From Bacteroidota bacterium (GTDB lineage: Bacteria > Bacteroidota > Bacteroidia > Bacteroidales > PUMT01): a stretch of 33,203 nt of DNA. Both the position numbers and the translations under genes were made by a program. This document shows positions 1 to 7,959 of the stretch, piece by piece. The notes below the pieces were generated by a model, which saw only the letters and a program-made list of their open reading frames with translations, ran no database searches and was not told where the DNA came from. Numbering within the stretch: the first letter of the stretch is position 1; each line of letters opens with the position of its first letter. The stretch covers positions 1 through 33,203 of the forward strand of contig PWHJ01000220.1 of the NCBI GenBank assembly GCA_003554865.1, given 5' to 3'.

Positions 1-15
1 TGTTTTGGATTACAC

Positions 16-46
16 TGTTAATATACTAATATTCTGTATATTAACA
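16..46. repeat. 11-bp perfect inverted repeat, 9-nt spacer
   Basis: The arms TGTTAATATAC (16-26) and GTATATTAACA (36-46) are exact reverse complements around a 9-nt spacer. It lies about 65 bp past the 3' end of the minus-strand gene ending at 113, in a very AT-rich stretch. It could be an operator-like dyad for a gene left of the window or an AT-rich hairpin. No T-run terminator tail is obvious. The symmetry is seen directly; the role is unknown. Confidence 0.45.
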
Positions 47-112
47 TAAGTACCATGCTGCTTTTTTTATCTTTTTTTGCTGTTTTTTAGCATATTAATT
101 TAGTGCGAAACT

Positions 113-1450
113 TTAGTAAATAATTTTTTTCTTTTTTAAAAAATCCTGAACTACATCGGTGAGGTCCGGCTTTCCAATTTCCTGCATTTCATAGTTGACC
201 TTTACACTGGGTTTGTTGATCTTAATTATTCTGTTAATATCAAGTGGGGTTGCAATTACAACAAGATCACATTGGGTATTTTCAATGGTAGCTTCAAGAT
301 CTTTAATCTGCTGGGGGCTGTAACCCATTGAGGGAAGGACGGGGCCAAGGTCAGGATATTGCTCATAGGTTTCCTTGATTTTTCCAACTGCGTATGGGCG
401 CGGGTCAACAAGCCCGGACGCTCCATGTTTTAATGCAGTAATGCTGCCGTAACCGTACTTAACCTCCCCGTGGGTAACCGTTGGACCTTCTTCAATTACA
501 AGTACTTGTTTGTCCTTTATCATTTCGGGATTATCAACGAAAGTTGGAGAGCATGCGTCTATAACAGTAGCGCCGGGGGCTGATTCCGCAACGTTTTTAC
601 GCACCAGCTGAAGATCCTTAAGATCTGCGCTTTCAATTTTGTTAATTACAACCGCATCGGCGATCCGCAATGTGGTTTCCCCCGGATAGTAATTATGTTC
701 GTGGCCTGCACGCTGGGGATCTGCCATTGTAATCATAAGATCAGGCCTGATAAAGGGAAAATCATTATTCCCCCCGTCCCATAATATTACATCGCAATCT
801 TCTTTCTCGGCTTCACGAAGTATAGCTTCATAGTCTATACCTGAATATATAACAGTGTCGCGGATTACATGAGGTTCGTACTCTTCCATTTCTTCAATTG
901 TGCATTCATGTTTTTCCATATCTTCTATGGTGGCAAATCGCTGAACGGCTTGCTTAACCAGATTACCGTAAGGCATGGGATGGCGTATTGCCACAGTTTT
1001 TATGCCCAATGTTTTCAAAATGGAGGTGATTCTCCTGGATGCTTCACTTTTACCCCCTCCGGTTCTGACTGCACCGGTTGCGATAACAGGTTTTACAGAG
1101 TTCAGCATGGTGGAACTCATGCCGAGAAGTTTAAAATCTGCGCCGGCAGCATTTACCAGTGCCGCCAGGTTCATCACCTTGTTATATGCTATATCGCTGT
1201 AAGAAAAGACGCATTCATCAACCTTGTGTTCTTTGATAAGATCTGTAAGCTTATCTTCGGAGTAAACCGGAATCCCTTCCGGATAAAGATCCCCTGCCAG
1301 TTCGGAAGGGTACTTCCTGTCGTCTATGTCTGGAATTTGAGCAGCAGTGAAGGCTACGACCTTATAATCAGAATTGTCGCGGAAGCAGGTGTTGAAATTG
1401 TGAAAATCCCTGCCGGCGGCGCCCATAATAATTACTTTTTTTGGTTGCAT
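113..1450 (-). CDS. Cyclic 2,3-diphosphoglycerate synthase family P-loop protein
   Basis: The 445-residue product resembles the cyclic 2,3-diphosphoglycerate synthetase (CpgS) family, described biochemically in thermophilic methanogens, where the enzyme cyclises 2,3-diphosphoglycerate using ATP. Many bacterial homologues are simply called GTPases and their substrate is not known. Visible features are an N-terminal Rossmann-like start (VIIMGAAGRDFHNFN, residues 6-20), a P-loop GAVRTGGGKS at residues 126-135, and a central DVILWDGGNNDFPF segment typical of the family. The length fits the family (about 440-460). No signal peptide or membrane segment is visible, so it is probably cytosolic. It is transcribed alone, divergent from the AcpH-like gene, with a possible -7 box at 1512-1519. 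Family assignment is fairly sure; the bacterial reaction is not. Confidence 0.85.
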   Translation of the reverse strand: MQPKKVIIMGAAGRDFHNFNTCFRDNSDYKVVAFTAAQIPDIDDRKYPSELAGDLYPEGIPVYSEDKLTDLIKEHKVDECVFSYSDIAYNKVMNLAALVNAAGADFKLLGMSSTMLNSVKPVIATGAVRTGGGKSEASRRITSILKTLGIKTVAIRHPMPYGNLVKQAVQRFATIEDMEKHECTIEEMEEYEPHVIRDTVIYSGIDYEAILREAEKEDCDVILWDGGNNDFPFIRPDLMITMADPQRAGHEHNYYPGETTLRIADAVVINKIESADLKDLQLVRKNVAESAPGATVIDACSPTFVDNPEMIKDKQVLVIEEGPTVTHGEVKYGYGSITALKHGASGLVDPRPYAVGKIKETYEQYPDLGPVLPSMGYSPQQIKDLEATIENTQCDLVVIATPLDINRIIKINKPSVKVNYEMQEIGKPDLTDVVQDFLKKKKIIY

Positions 1451-1511
1451 ATAAATTCTTCTTTGAAAATTGTATTAATAGTTTTGTTTGTTGTTCACAT
1501 GAGTATATATG

Positions 1512-1519
1512 CAAATATA
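1512..1519 (-). promoter_or_regulatory. Candidate -7 box TATATTTG for the CpgS-family gene
   Basis: On the minus strand TATATTTG matches the Bacteroidota housekeeping -7 consensus TAnnTTTG, about 60 bp before the start codon at 1450. No clear TTTG -33 element is found at 19 nt upstream, so the call rests on one box in AT-rich DNA. Confidence 0.3.
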
Positions 1520-1586
1520 TATTAATTAAATTTTTATCTGTAAGAGATTGCAAAAATTGTTGTTTGTTGACTCTTAAGGTTTAACC

Positions 1587-1599
1587 GGGAAATTTTCCC
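1587..1599. repeat. Short dyad GGGAAA-T-TTTCCC in divergent intergenic region
   Basis: A perfect 6-bp inverted repeat with a single central base lies in the 233-bp gap between the two divergent genes (starts at 1450 and 1684). It could be an operator, but a dyad this short also arises by chance. Otherwise I see only AT-rich DNA in this gap and no small ORF worth calling. Confidence 0.2.
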
Positions 1600-1683
1600 T
1601 AACACCCTAAAAACGTGGCAAACTTGTAAATTTTTAAATATTTAATGCTTAATTTTATAGAAGGATTTTTTTTTAAAAGGTAA

Positions 1684-2298
1684 ATGAATTTTTTAGCTCA
1701 CATATATTTATCAGGCGACTCCGATGAGGTTAAAGTTGGTAATTTTATTGGCGATTATGTAAAGGGGAATAATTATACTAAATATCCCGAAGAGGTTAAA
1801 AAGGGAATAATATTGCACCGTGAGATTGATTATTTTACTGATCGCCATCCTGTTTTCCACCGCAGCAAAAGACATTTGCAAAAGCGCTACAACTGGTATT
1901 CCGGAGTAATTGTAGATATATTCTATGACCATTTTCTTGCCAGTGAATGGGAAAATTTTTCAAAGCATCCTTTGCCGCAATTTGTGGTTAATATGTATGA
2001 AGCACTTGTTGCAAATTATTTTCTCCTGCCAAAAGAAATAAAAGCCTTTCTCCCTTTTTTTATTATAAACAACTGGCTTGAGTCTTATAAAAGTGTTGAA
2101 GGAATTACCACGGTATTGAAGAGGATGACAAAACGAACTTCCCTCCCGTCTGAAACATCTTTTGCTATATCGCAGTTGCGTAAAAAGTATAATGTTTTCA
2201 GGGATGATTTTTACAGCTTTTTCCCTGATATAATAAAATATGTTGAAAGCGGACCGGGTATTTCAGTGTCAAAAGATCATTTGCGAGGCAATATTTGA
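1684..2298 (+). CDS. acpH: Acyl carrier protein phosphodiesterase (AcpH/DUF479 family)
   Basis: The 204-residue product matches the AcpH family, metal-dependent HD-like enzymes that in E. coli hydrolyse 4'-phosphopantetheine from holo-ACP. The diagnostic start MNFLAHIYLSG is followed by GNFIGDYVKG (about residues 20-29) and the metal-binding-type stretch LHREIDYFTDRHP (about residues 44-56), then VDIFYDHFLASEW (about residues 79-91). Length is close to the E. coli enzyme (about 193). The ATG at 1684 is preceded by AAAAGG four bases upstream, a plausible ribosome binding site. It converges on rodA, with only 11 bp between the two stop codons. Activity on ACP has been shown only for some relatives, so the substrate here is inferred. 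Confidence 0.85.
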   Translation: MNFLAHIYLSGDSDEVKVGNFIGDYVKGNNYTKYPEEVKKGIILHREIDYFTDRHPVFHRSKRHLQKRYNWYSGVIVDIFYDHFLASEWENFSKHPLPQFVVNMYEALVANYFLLPKEIKAFLPFFIINNWLESYKSVEGITTVLKRMTKRTSLPSETSFAISQLRKKYNVFRDDFYSFFPDIIKYVESGPGISVSKDHLRGNI

Positions 2299-2309
2299 GA
2301 TTTCCCCGT

Positions 2310-3731
2310 TTATTTCATAACAGTCGTTCTCCCGGCGTCCATTTTGAGAAAAATGAAGAGAATCAAAGTATAAGACCATAGTGAAGACCCCCCGTAACTG
2401 ACAAAGGGCAGGGGAAGACCGACCACAGGCACAATACCAATTGTCATGCCTATATTAATGGCAAAATGGTAGAAAATAACAGACAAAAGAGAGTATCCGA
2501 AAACGCGGCTGAACACTGAACGTTGCCTTTCGGCCAGGTAGAGAATTCTCAATAAAAATATAACAAACAGGATAATTATAAAGGAAGAACCTAAAAACCC
2601 CCATTCTTCTCCTATTGTGCAAAAAATGAAATCAGTGCTTTGTTCAGGCACAAAATTGAATCTGGTCTGGGTCCCCTGCAAAAAGCCCTTGCCTGTCAAC
2701 CCTCCTGAACCGATAGCAATTTTTGACTGGTTTATGTTGTATCCTTCTCCCAATGGGTCGCTTTCAATGCCGAGTATTGTATTTATCCTTGTTTGATGGT
2801 GCGGCTGAAGCACATTATCGAATATATAGTCGACCGATTGAGTATAAAGTATTGCCCCGCCTGTGATCAGAAGTACCGGGATAATATATTTTAAACGGTA
2901 AAGCAGCGAGACAGCTGTAAAGGGCAGTGCCGAAATACCGGCAGCAATAAGAAGCAGGTATTCAGTTTTTATTTGAAGACTTAGCAGATCGTTTGCAACC
3001 CATAAAGAAACGAGAATACCACCGAAAATAAGCAGTGCGGTAATCAGTGATTTTGTGCTCCGGCTTAAAGCCCAATAAGCTAAAGCGCCTCCCGCAAGAA
3101 TGATAAGAATCAAAATCAGCTCATCAAGCAAAAGGGCAAGGACAAATAACCCCAGGGCCATAAACATAGCTAAAATGATTTTTGGTGACAATCCCTCTCT
3201 GAATAAAGCAAGAAAAAATGCTAAAAATACTGTTGCCGACCCTACATCGGGCTGCAGCAGAATCAGTATAATGGGAAGGAAGATTAATCCGCCCATTTTT
3301 AAAAGATTGCGATTATTGTTTATTTTATCCCCGTGAGTGCTTAAAAAGCGTGCCAGAACCAAAGATGTGCTCAATTTGGCAAACTCAGAGGGCTGGATCT
3401 GAAAAAATCCCAGGTTGAACCATGACTTTGAGCTGTTAACTTCAATTCCCAGAAAGAGAACTGCTATGAGGAGCAAAATGGATAGAGCGTAGAACAAATA
3501 AGAGAACACATAGAAGAATCTTGTGTCAACGGATATTGAGACCAAAGCCAGCAAAAACGCAGCAATTATCCACACCATCTGTTTTCCGTAACGATGCCCG
3601 AAATCAAAGACGCTTTGGTGGGTTTCATCATGAACTGACGAATAAATGCTTATCCAGCCTATCAATACAAGCAGCAAGTAAATGAAAACAGTAGCCCAGT
3701 CGATATTTTTGGAAAAGTTTTTTCTAATCAT
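2310..3731 (-). CDS. rodA: Rod shape-determining protein RodA (SEDS peptidoglycan glycosyltransferase)
   Basis: RodA polymerises lipid II into glycan strands in the inner membrane as partner of PBP2 during elongation. The 473-residue protein shows SEDS landmarks: WFNLGFFQIQPSEFAKL (104-120), QPDVGSA (160-166), PLGEGYNINQSKIAIGSGG (326-344), PEQSTDFIF (362-370) and a C-terminal PFVSYGGSS. It is about 100 residues longer than E. coli RodA (370). The excess lies between QPDVG and the PLGEGY motif, where several extra hydrophobic segments occur (about residues 183-300); larger RodA proteins are usual in Bacteroidota. Its ATG overlaps the mrdA stop codon (ATGA), so translation is probably coupled. 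It is the last gene of the elongation operon. Confidence 0.96.
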   Translation of the reverse strand: MIRKNFSKNIDWATVFIYLLLVLIGWISIYSSVHDETHQSVFDFGHRYGKQMVWIIAAFLLALVSISVDTRFFYVFSYLFYALSILLLIAVLFLGIEVNSSKSWFNLGFFQIQPSEFAKLSTSLVLARFLSTHGDKINNNRNLLKMGGLIFLPIILILLQPDVGSATVFLAFFLALFREGLSPKIILAMFMALGLFVLALLLDELILILIILAGGALAYWALSRSTKSLITALLIFGGILVSLWVANDLLSLQIKTEYLLLIAAGISALPFTAVSLLYRLKYIIPVLLITGGAILYTQSVDYIFDNVLQPHHQTRINTILGIESDPLGEGYNINQSKIAIGSGGLTGKGFLQGTQTRFNFVPEQSTDFIFCTIGEEWGFLGSSFIIILFVIFLLRILYLAERQRSVFSRVFGYSLLSVIFYHFAINIGMTIGIVPVVGLPLPFVSYGGSSLWSYTLILFIFLKMDAGRTTVMK

Positions 3732-5548
3732 TGGTTAATAAAGTCAGCGTTGAGAATATGATTTTCCAGCCAATGCCTGTTAACCTCCCCGGTCATGTAT
3801 TTTTCAATCATTAGGCTTGCAATTGGAGCAGCCCATGTGGCACCGTAGCCGGCATTTTCAACATAAACGGTTATGGCTATTCGGGGGTCCTCTTTTGGTG
3901 CAAAAGCAACAAAAACCGAATGATTTTCCCCGTGTGGATTTTGAACCGTACCTGTTTTACCGCAAATTGTTATTGATTGCATTTCAGCCATTCTTCCCGT
4001 GCCACCTTCAGGTCCGTTTACCACCCCTTCCATGCCTTCAATTATATATTCAAACCAGGTAGAATCGATTGTTGTGTGATTTTTAGATGTAAAATCTTCG
4101 GATATGGAATCCCCGTTCTTTATTTCTTTTACTATGTGCGGGGTGTAGTAGTAGCCCCGGTTTGCAATTGCCGCAGTCATATTGGCCATCTGCAGGGGGG
4201 TTGCTGAAAGTTCACCCTGGCCGACACCCAGTGATACAACCTGCAGTGAACGCCATCTGTTCTCTCCGTAAAAACGGTCAAAATAAGATGTTTCAGGAAC
4301 ATCACCTCTTTGCTCATTGGGAAAGTCGCTGTTGAGCCTGTCTCCCAATCCGAAAGAGGTAACATGATCTCTCCACACGTTAAATCCGTTGGTTACCGAA
4401 CCGTATTGAGGATGGTCCAGAATTTTACGGTACAGGTCGCTAAAATAAGTGTTGCATGAGTATTGAATTGCCTCGACAATGTTTACCGGCGATTTATGAT
4501 GCCGGCAGCGAATTGTAAGGCTCCCGACAGTGTAGCTGCCGGGGCAGTAAAGCTGGTTGTCGGGTGAAACTATATTCTCATGCAGCCCCACAAGACCATT
4601 CATAATTTTAAAAGCCGACCCCGGGGGATAGTTTGCCATAATTGCGCGGTTAAAAAGTGGATTAAGAGTGTCTGTATCCAGTTTTCGATAGTTGGCACTT
4701 CTCTCTCGCCCGACCAGAAGAGAGGGGTCGTATGTGGGTGTAGAAACCATTGATAGTATCTCACCAGTTGCCGGTTCGATAGCAACTATGCTCCCTGTTT
4801 TGTTTTCCATCAATTTTTCACCGTATTCCTGTAAATTTGCATCGATGGTTGTAACAAGGTCGGATCCTACTGTGGGAGAGACATCGTATCTTCCCTCCTG
4901 ATATGGACCTTTTGTCTGCCCGTGGACGTCAACCATAAGTACATTGACGCCTTTTTCTCCTTTCAGCTCTTTTTCATAAGACCTCTCTATTCCTGTTACG
5001 CCGATGTAATCGCCCATTGAATATTCGTTGTCGTTATTCAGGGAGCGCTCGTCAATTTCTCCTACATATCCGAGTACATGGGCGGCAATATCTCTGTGGT
5101 AATTTCTCAAAGTTCGCGGCTGGACATAAAATCCGGGGAATTTATAAAGTTTTTCCTGTAGAACCGCATAAGTTTCCGCAGAGACCTGCTTAAGGAAGGC
5201 AGAAGAGCGGAACCGCGAATAATCCTTAGCCTCAGCCAGTTTTTTCTCAAGATACTCCCTGCTTATATCCAGTATATTGCAAAACTCTGTTGTGTCAAAA
5301 TCGGAGAGCTGATTAGGCGTTACCATTATGTCATAAGAAGGCTTGTTGGAGACGATCAGCTCCATGTTCCTGTCATAAATCAGTCCACGTGAGGGATATT
5401 GGGTAACATGCCTTAAAGCGTTGCTGCTGGCACTCAATTTGTACGAAGGGTCCATAATCTGCAACGAAAACAATTTGGCAAGAAAAACCAGTGCTGTAAT
5501 GATAATTACTGCACCTATGATATATTTTCTTTCCGAGTATAGTTCCAT
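3728..5548 (-). CDS. mrdA: Penicillin-binding protein 2 (elongation-specific transpeptidase)
   Basis: This 606-residue class B PBP cross-links peptidoglycan in the elongasome with RodA. One N-terminal transmembrane anchor (about residues 9-30) is followed by the dimerisation domain (SRGLIYDRN near 53-61) and the transpeptidase domain with all three active-site motifs: SAFK (Ser311, Lys314), SCN (364-366) and KTGT (531-534). Length is normal (E. coli PBP2 is 633). The start ATG at 5548 lies one base after the mreD stop, and the stop overlaps the rodA start. The order mreD-mrdA-rodA is standard in Bacteroidota. No irregularity was seen. Confidence 0.97.
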   Translation of the reverse strand: MELYSERKYIIGAVIIITALVFLAKLFSLQIMDPSYKLSASSNALRHVTQYPSRGLIYDRNMELIVSNKPSYDIMVTPNQLSDFDTTEFCNILDISREYLEKKLAEAKDYSRFRSSAFLKQVSAETYAVLQEKLYKFPGFYVQPRTLRNYHRDIAAHVLGYVGEIDERSLNNDNEYSMGDYIGVTGIERSYEKELKGEKGVNVLMVDVHGQTKGPYQEGRYDVSPTVGSDLVTTIDANLQEYGEKLMENKTGSIVAIEPATGEILSMVSTPTYDPSLLVGRERSANYRKLDTDTLNPLFNRAIMANYPPGSAFKIMNGLVGLHENIVSPDNQLYCPGSYTVGSLTIRCRHHKSPVNIVEAIQYSCNTYFSDLYRKILDHPQYGSVTNGFNVWRDHVTSFGLGDRLNSDFPNEQRGDVPETSYFDRFYGENRWRSLQVVSLGVGQGELSATPLQMANMTAAIANRGYYYTPHIVKEIKNGDSISEDFTSKNHTTIDSTWFEYIIEGMEGVVNGPEGGTGRMAEMQSITICGKTGTVQNPHGENHSVFVAFAPKEDPRIAITVYVENAGYGATWAAPIASLMIEKYMTGEVNRHWLENHILNADFINQ

Positions 5549-5549
5549 C

Positions 5550-6056
5550 TCAACGTCTGTAAATAAAATACTGACTCAATACAACCAGAAAAACCGAAAA
5601 AGCCGAGCTGAGCACGACCCTCCACAAAGTAAAGAAGAAATCATAAAAGTGAAAAACCTCCAGATAAAACAAAAAAAGGTGATGTATAAAAATTAAAACA
5701 GATGCATATTTGAAAAACCAGCCAGGTCCGTAATAATATACACGAGGGTAAGTGCCCGGGTCGTATCCGCCGCGCGGGGCTAAATAATTAAGAACATAGG
5801 GTCGAAGAAAGGCCATTAAAACGGTCGCCGAAGAGTGAAGCCCGGGTGTTTTAGAAAAAATATCAATCGTTAAGCCCAGAGTAAATGCCGCAAATAATAA
5901 AAACCACCTGGCAGTTTCAAAAGGGAGCAGCAAAATGAAAAGTACATAAAGGTATGGATTTATAAATCCGCTGAGTTGAATATTGTTCAGCAAAAAAACC
6001 TGCAAAAAAACCAGTACGGCAAAACGCAATATGTTTCTAGGTAGAACTTCAATCAT
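5550..6056 (-). CDS. mreD: Rod shape-determining protein MreD
   Basis: MreD is the small integral-membrane part of the MreBCD elongasome scaffold. From the ATG at 6056 the product is 168 residues (MIEVLPRNILRF...) with about five hydrophobic segments, among them the conserved NPYLYVLFILLLPFE. The reading frame stays open to an ATG at 6080 (176 residues). I prefer 6056 because Bacteroidota MreD proteins usually begin with a short M-x(4-6)-RN-I-RF sequence and because it leaves only an 8-bp overlap with the end of mreC, a typical coupling geometry. It is flanked by mreC and mrdA in one operon. Family identity is clear from context and hydropathy; sequence conservation in this family is low. Confidence 0.92.
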   Translation of the reverse strand: MIEVLPRNILRFAVLVFLQVFLLNNIQLSGFINPYLYVLFILLLPFETARWFLLFAAFTLGLTIDIFSKTPGLHSSATVLMAFLRPYVLNYLAPRGGYDPGTYPRVYYYGPGWFFKYASVLIFIHHLFLFYLEVFHFYDFFFTLWRVVLSSAFSVFLVVLSQYFIYRR

Positions 6057-6876
6057 ATCTCTCGGTGTTTTCCAGTTCAATTTGCTCCTGTTGGAAATGG
6101 TTGCGAATTACATATACATAACTGAGATTTTGAAAATTGGTTGACAATTCAACAGTGGCCTTATAAAAGTTTCCCCCGGTAATTTTGTAATCCTCGATAG
6201 TGCCTATTTTGATCCCTGCCGGGAAAATGGCCGAGTAACCGCTTGTAACCACCTGGTTGTCCCTGCTTACTTCAGCGTGATGGGGGATGTCAATTAGCGA
6301 TACTCTGCGGGAATCTTTCCCTTCCCAAAAGAGAGAGCCGAAATAACCGCTTTCTTCAATTTTGGCGCTCAATCGCAAATTTATATTCAAAACCGGGATG
6401 ATTGTTGAAAAATTTTGGGATATGCCCGTTATTATACCCACTACTCCATTGGAGGAGACCACTCCCATTTCCTTTTCTATTCCATGTATCCGGCCTTTGT
6501 TAATAGTTATGAAATTATGCTGTTTGTTTGTGGAATTGTTTACCACTTTTGCAGGGATATACTCGTATTGTTTGTTGTAGGCTGAATCAAACTCTTTTTC
6601 TACAGGAACTTCAGTTGTTTTATACGAATCTATAAGCTGATTTCTCAGCCTGGTGTTCTCTTCAAGCAGTTCCTTGTTTGTTTCCCTCAGCGACAAATAT
6701 TCCCTGAGTGTGTATATCCTGGTGTTTAAAACCCCCTTAATGCTTCTTGTTGTGTTTGCTATAACTGTTCTGTGATAATTGTTGTGCTGAAACAGTAAGG
6801 TAAGTGAAATTAACTGTATCAGAACAAACAAAAAGACAAAGTGGTGTCTTGTTATAAACCTGAATAAATTCCGCAT
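6049..6876 (-). CDS. mreC: Rod shape-determining protein MreC
   Basis: MreC is a bitopic scaffold protein linking cytosolic MreB to periplasmic PBP2. The 275-residue product has one N-terminal membrane helix (about residues 14-30, HFVFLFVLIQLISLTLLF region), a coiled-coil-like stretch (about 58-85, rich in E, L, N and R) and the MreC beta domain with VVSSNGVVGIITGISQNFS and the conserved Y-G-x-LFWEGKD-type region. Length matches homologues (about 270-290). It is 28 bp downstream of mreB and overlaps mreD. MreC and MreB are expected to be co-transcribed. No unusual features. Confidence 0.95.
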   Translation of the reverse strand: MRNLFRFITRHHFVFLFVLIQLISLTLLFQHNNYHRTVIANTTRSIKGVLNTRIYTLREYLSLRETNKELLEENTRLRNQLIDSYKTTEVPVEKEFDSAYNKQYEYIPAKVVNNSTNKQHNFITINKGRIHGIEKEMGVVSSNGVVGIITGISQNFSTIIPVLNINLRLSAKIEESGYFGSLFWEGKDSRRVSLIDIPHHAEVSRDNQVVTSGYSAIFPAGIKIGTIEDYKITGGNFYKATVELSTNFQNLSYVYVIRNHFQQEQIELENTERYD

Positions 6877-6904
6877 TTTAAAATTGCCTGATTTTACTAT
6901 TCTA

Positions 6905-7927
6905 CTATCTCATCAGGAATGAAAAGTTTTCAACATTTTTAAGAGCAATGGCTGTTCCTCTTGCTACTGCATGCATCGGGTCTTCGGCAATGTGAACAGG
7001 GATATCAATTTTTTGAGACAAACGTTTTCCGATGCCGCGTAAAAGTGCGCCGCCGCCGGCAATGTTTATTCCCTTGTTTACAATGTCAGCATATAACTCC
7101 GGGGGAGTTTGTTCAAGTACTGTTAAAATTGCCGACTCAATTTTTAATATAGACTTATCCAGACAATGAGCTATTTCCTGGTAGGAAACAGGCATTTCTA
7201 CAGGCATGGCTGTCATAATGTTCGGGCCGCGAACGATATAATCATCCGGAGGACTTGATATATCGGGCAGGGCAGAACCTACGTTCAGTTTTATGTTCTC
7301 TGCCGTTCTTTCGCCGATTTTCATATTGTGTTGCTGCCTCATGTATGATTGTATCTCGCTGGTAAAACCGTCGCCGGCAACGCGGATTGATTTGTTGCAG
7401 ACAATGCCCCCAAGTGCGATAACTGCAATTTCAGTAGTTCCGCCGCCAATATCGACTATCATATTACCGTCGGGAGCTTCAACATCGATTCCGATCCCAA
7501 TTGCAGCAGCCATAGGCTCGAAAATCAGGAATACGTCCCTGCCGCCTGCATGTTCCGAAGAGTCTCTGACCGCGCGGACTTCGACTTCGGTGCTGCCGGA
7601 GGGGATGCAGACAACCATACGCAGGGAGGGGGAAAATAGTTTCGGTTTGCTGTTTATCATCTTTATCATTCCCCTTATCATAAGTTCGGCTGCATTAAAG
7701 TCGGCTATGACTCCGTCACGTAAAGGGCGTATTGTTTTAATGTTTTCATGTGTTTTACCATGCATCTGCCTTGCCTTTTCCCCAACGGCGATCATTTTGC
7801 TGGTTTTCTGGTCAATTGCTACAATTGAAGGTTCATCAACTACTACCTTGTCGTTATTGATAATAATTGTGTTGGCTGTTCCCAGATCTATGGCCAATTC
7901 CTGTGTAAAAAAAGATGAGAATCCCAT
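6905..7927 (-). CDS. mreB: Rod shape-determining protein MreB (actin homologue)
   Basis: MreB forms ATP-dependent membrane-associated filaments that orient cell-wall elongation. The 340-residue protein shows the actin-fold signatures: phosphate-1 loop AIDLGTANT (about residues 12-20), phosphate-2 loop DIGGGTTEIA, and the adenosine motif INIAGGGALLRG near the C-terminus. An N-terminal FSSFF stretch resembles the amphipathic membrane-binding segment of other MreBs. Length is typical (about 340-347). It starts 32 bp after the purH stop and is followed by mreC, mreD, mrdA and rodA on the same strand. No separate promoter was found between purH and mreB, so read-through from the purH promoter is likely. 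Confidence 0.97.
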   Translation of the reverse strand: MGFSSFFTQELAIDLGTANTIIINNDKVVVDEPSIVAIDQKTSKMIAVGEKARQMHGKTHENIKTIRPLRDGVIADFNAAELMIRGMIKMINSKPKLFSPSLRMVVCIPSGSTEVEVRAVRDSSEHAGGRDVFLIFEPMAAAIGIGIDVEAPDGNMIVDIGGGTTEIAVIALGGIVCNKSIRVAGDGFTSEIQSYMRQQHNMKIGERTAENIKLNVGSALPDISSPPDDYIVRGPNIMTAMPVEMPVSYQEIAHCLDKSILKIESAILTVLEQTPPELYADIVNKGINIAGGGALLRGIGKRLSQKIDIPVHIAEDPMHAVARGTAIALKNVENFSFLMR

Positions 7928-7959
7928 TTTAAATTTTTAAATTAAGTTGATTTAGCAGT

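Noticed and set aside
869-1525. Plus-strand ORF of 218 codons over the CpgS-family gene
   Set aside because: The minus frame has clear family motifs; the plus frame is cysteine- and phenylalanine-rich without recognisable domain, typical of a shadow frame.
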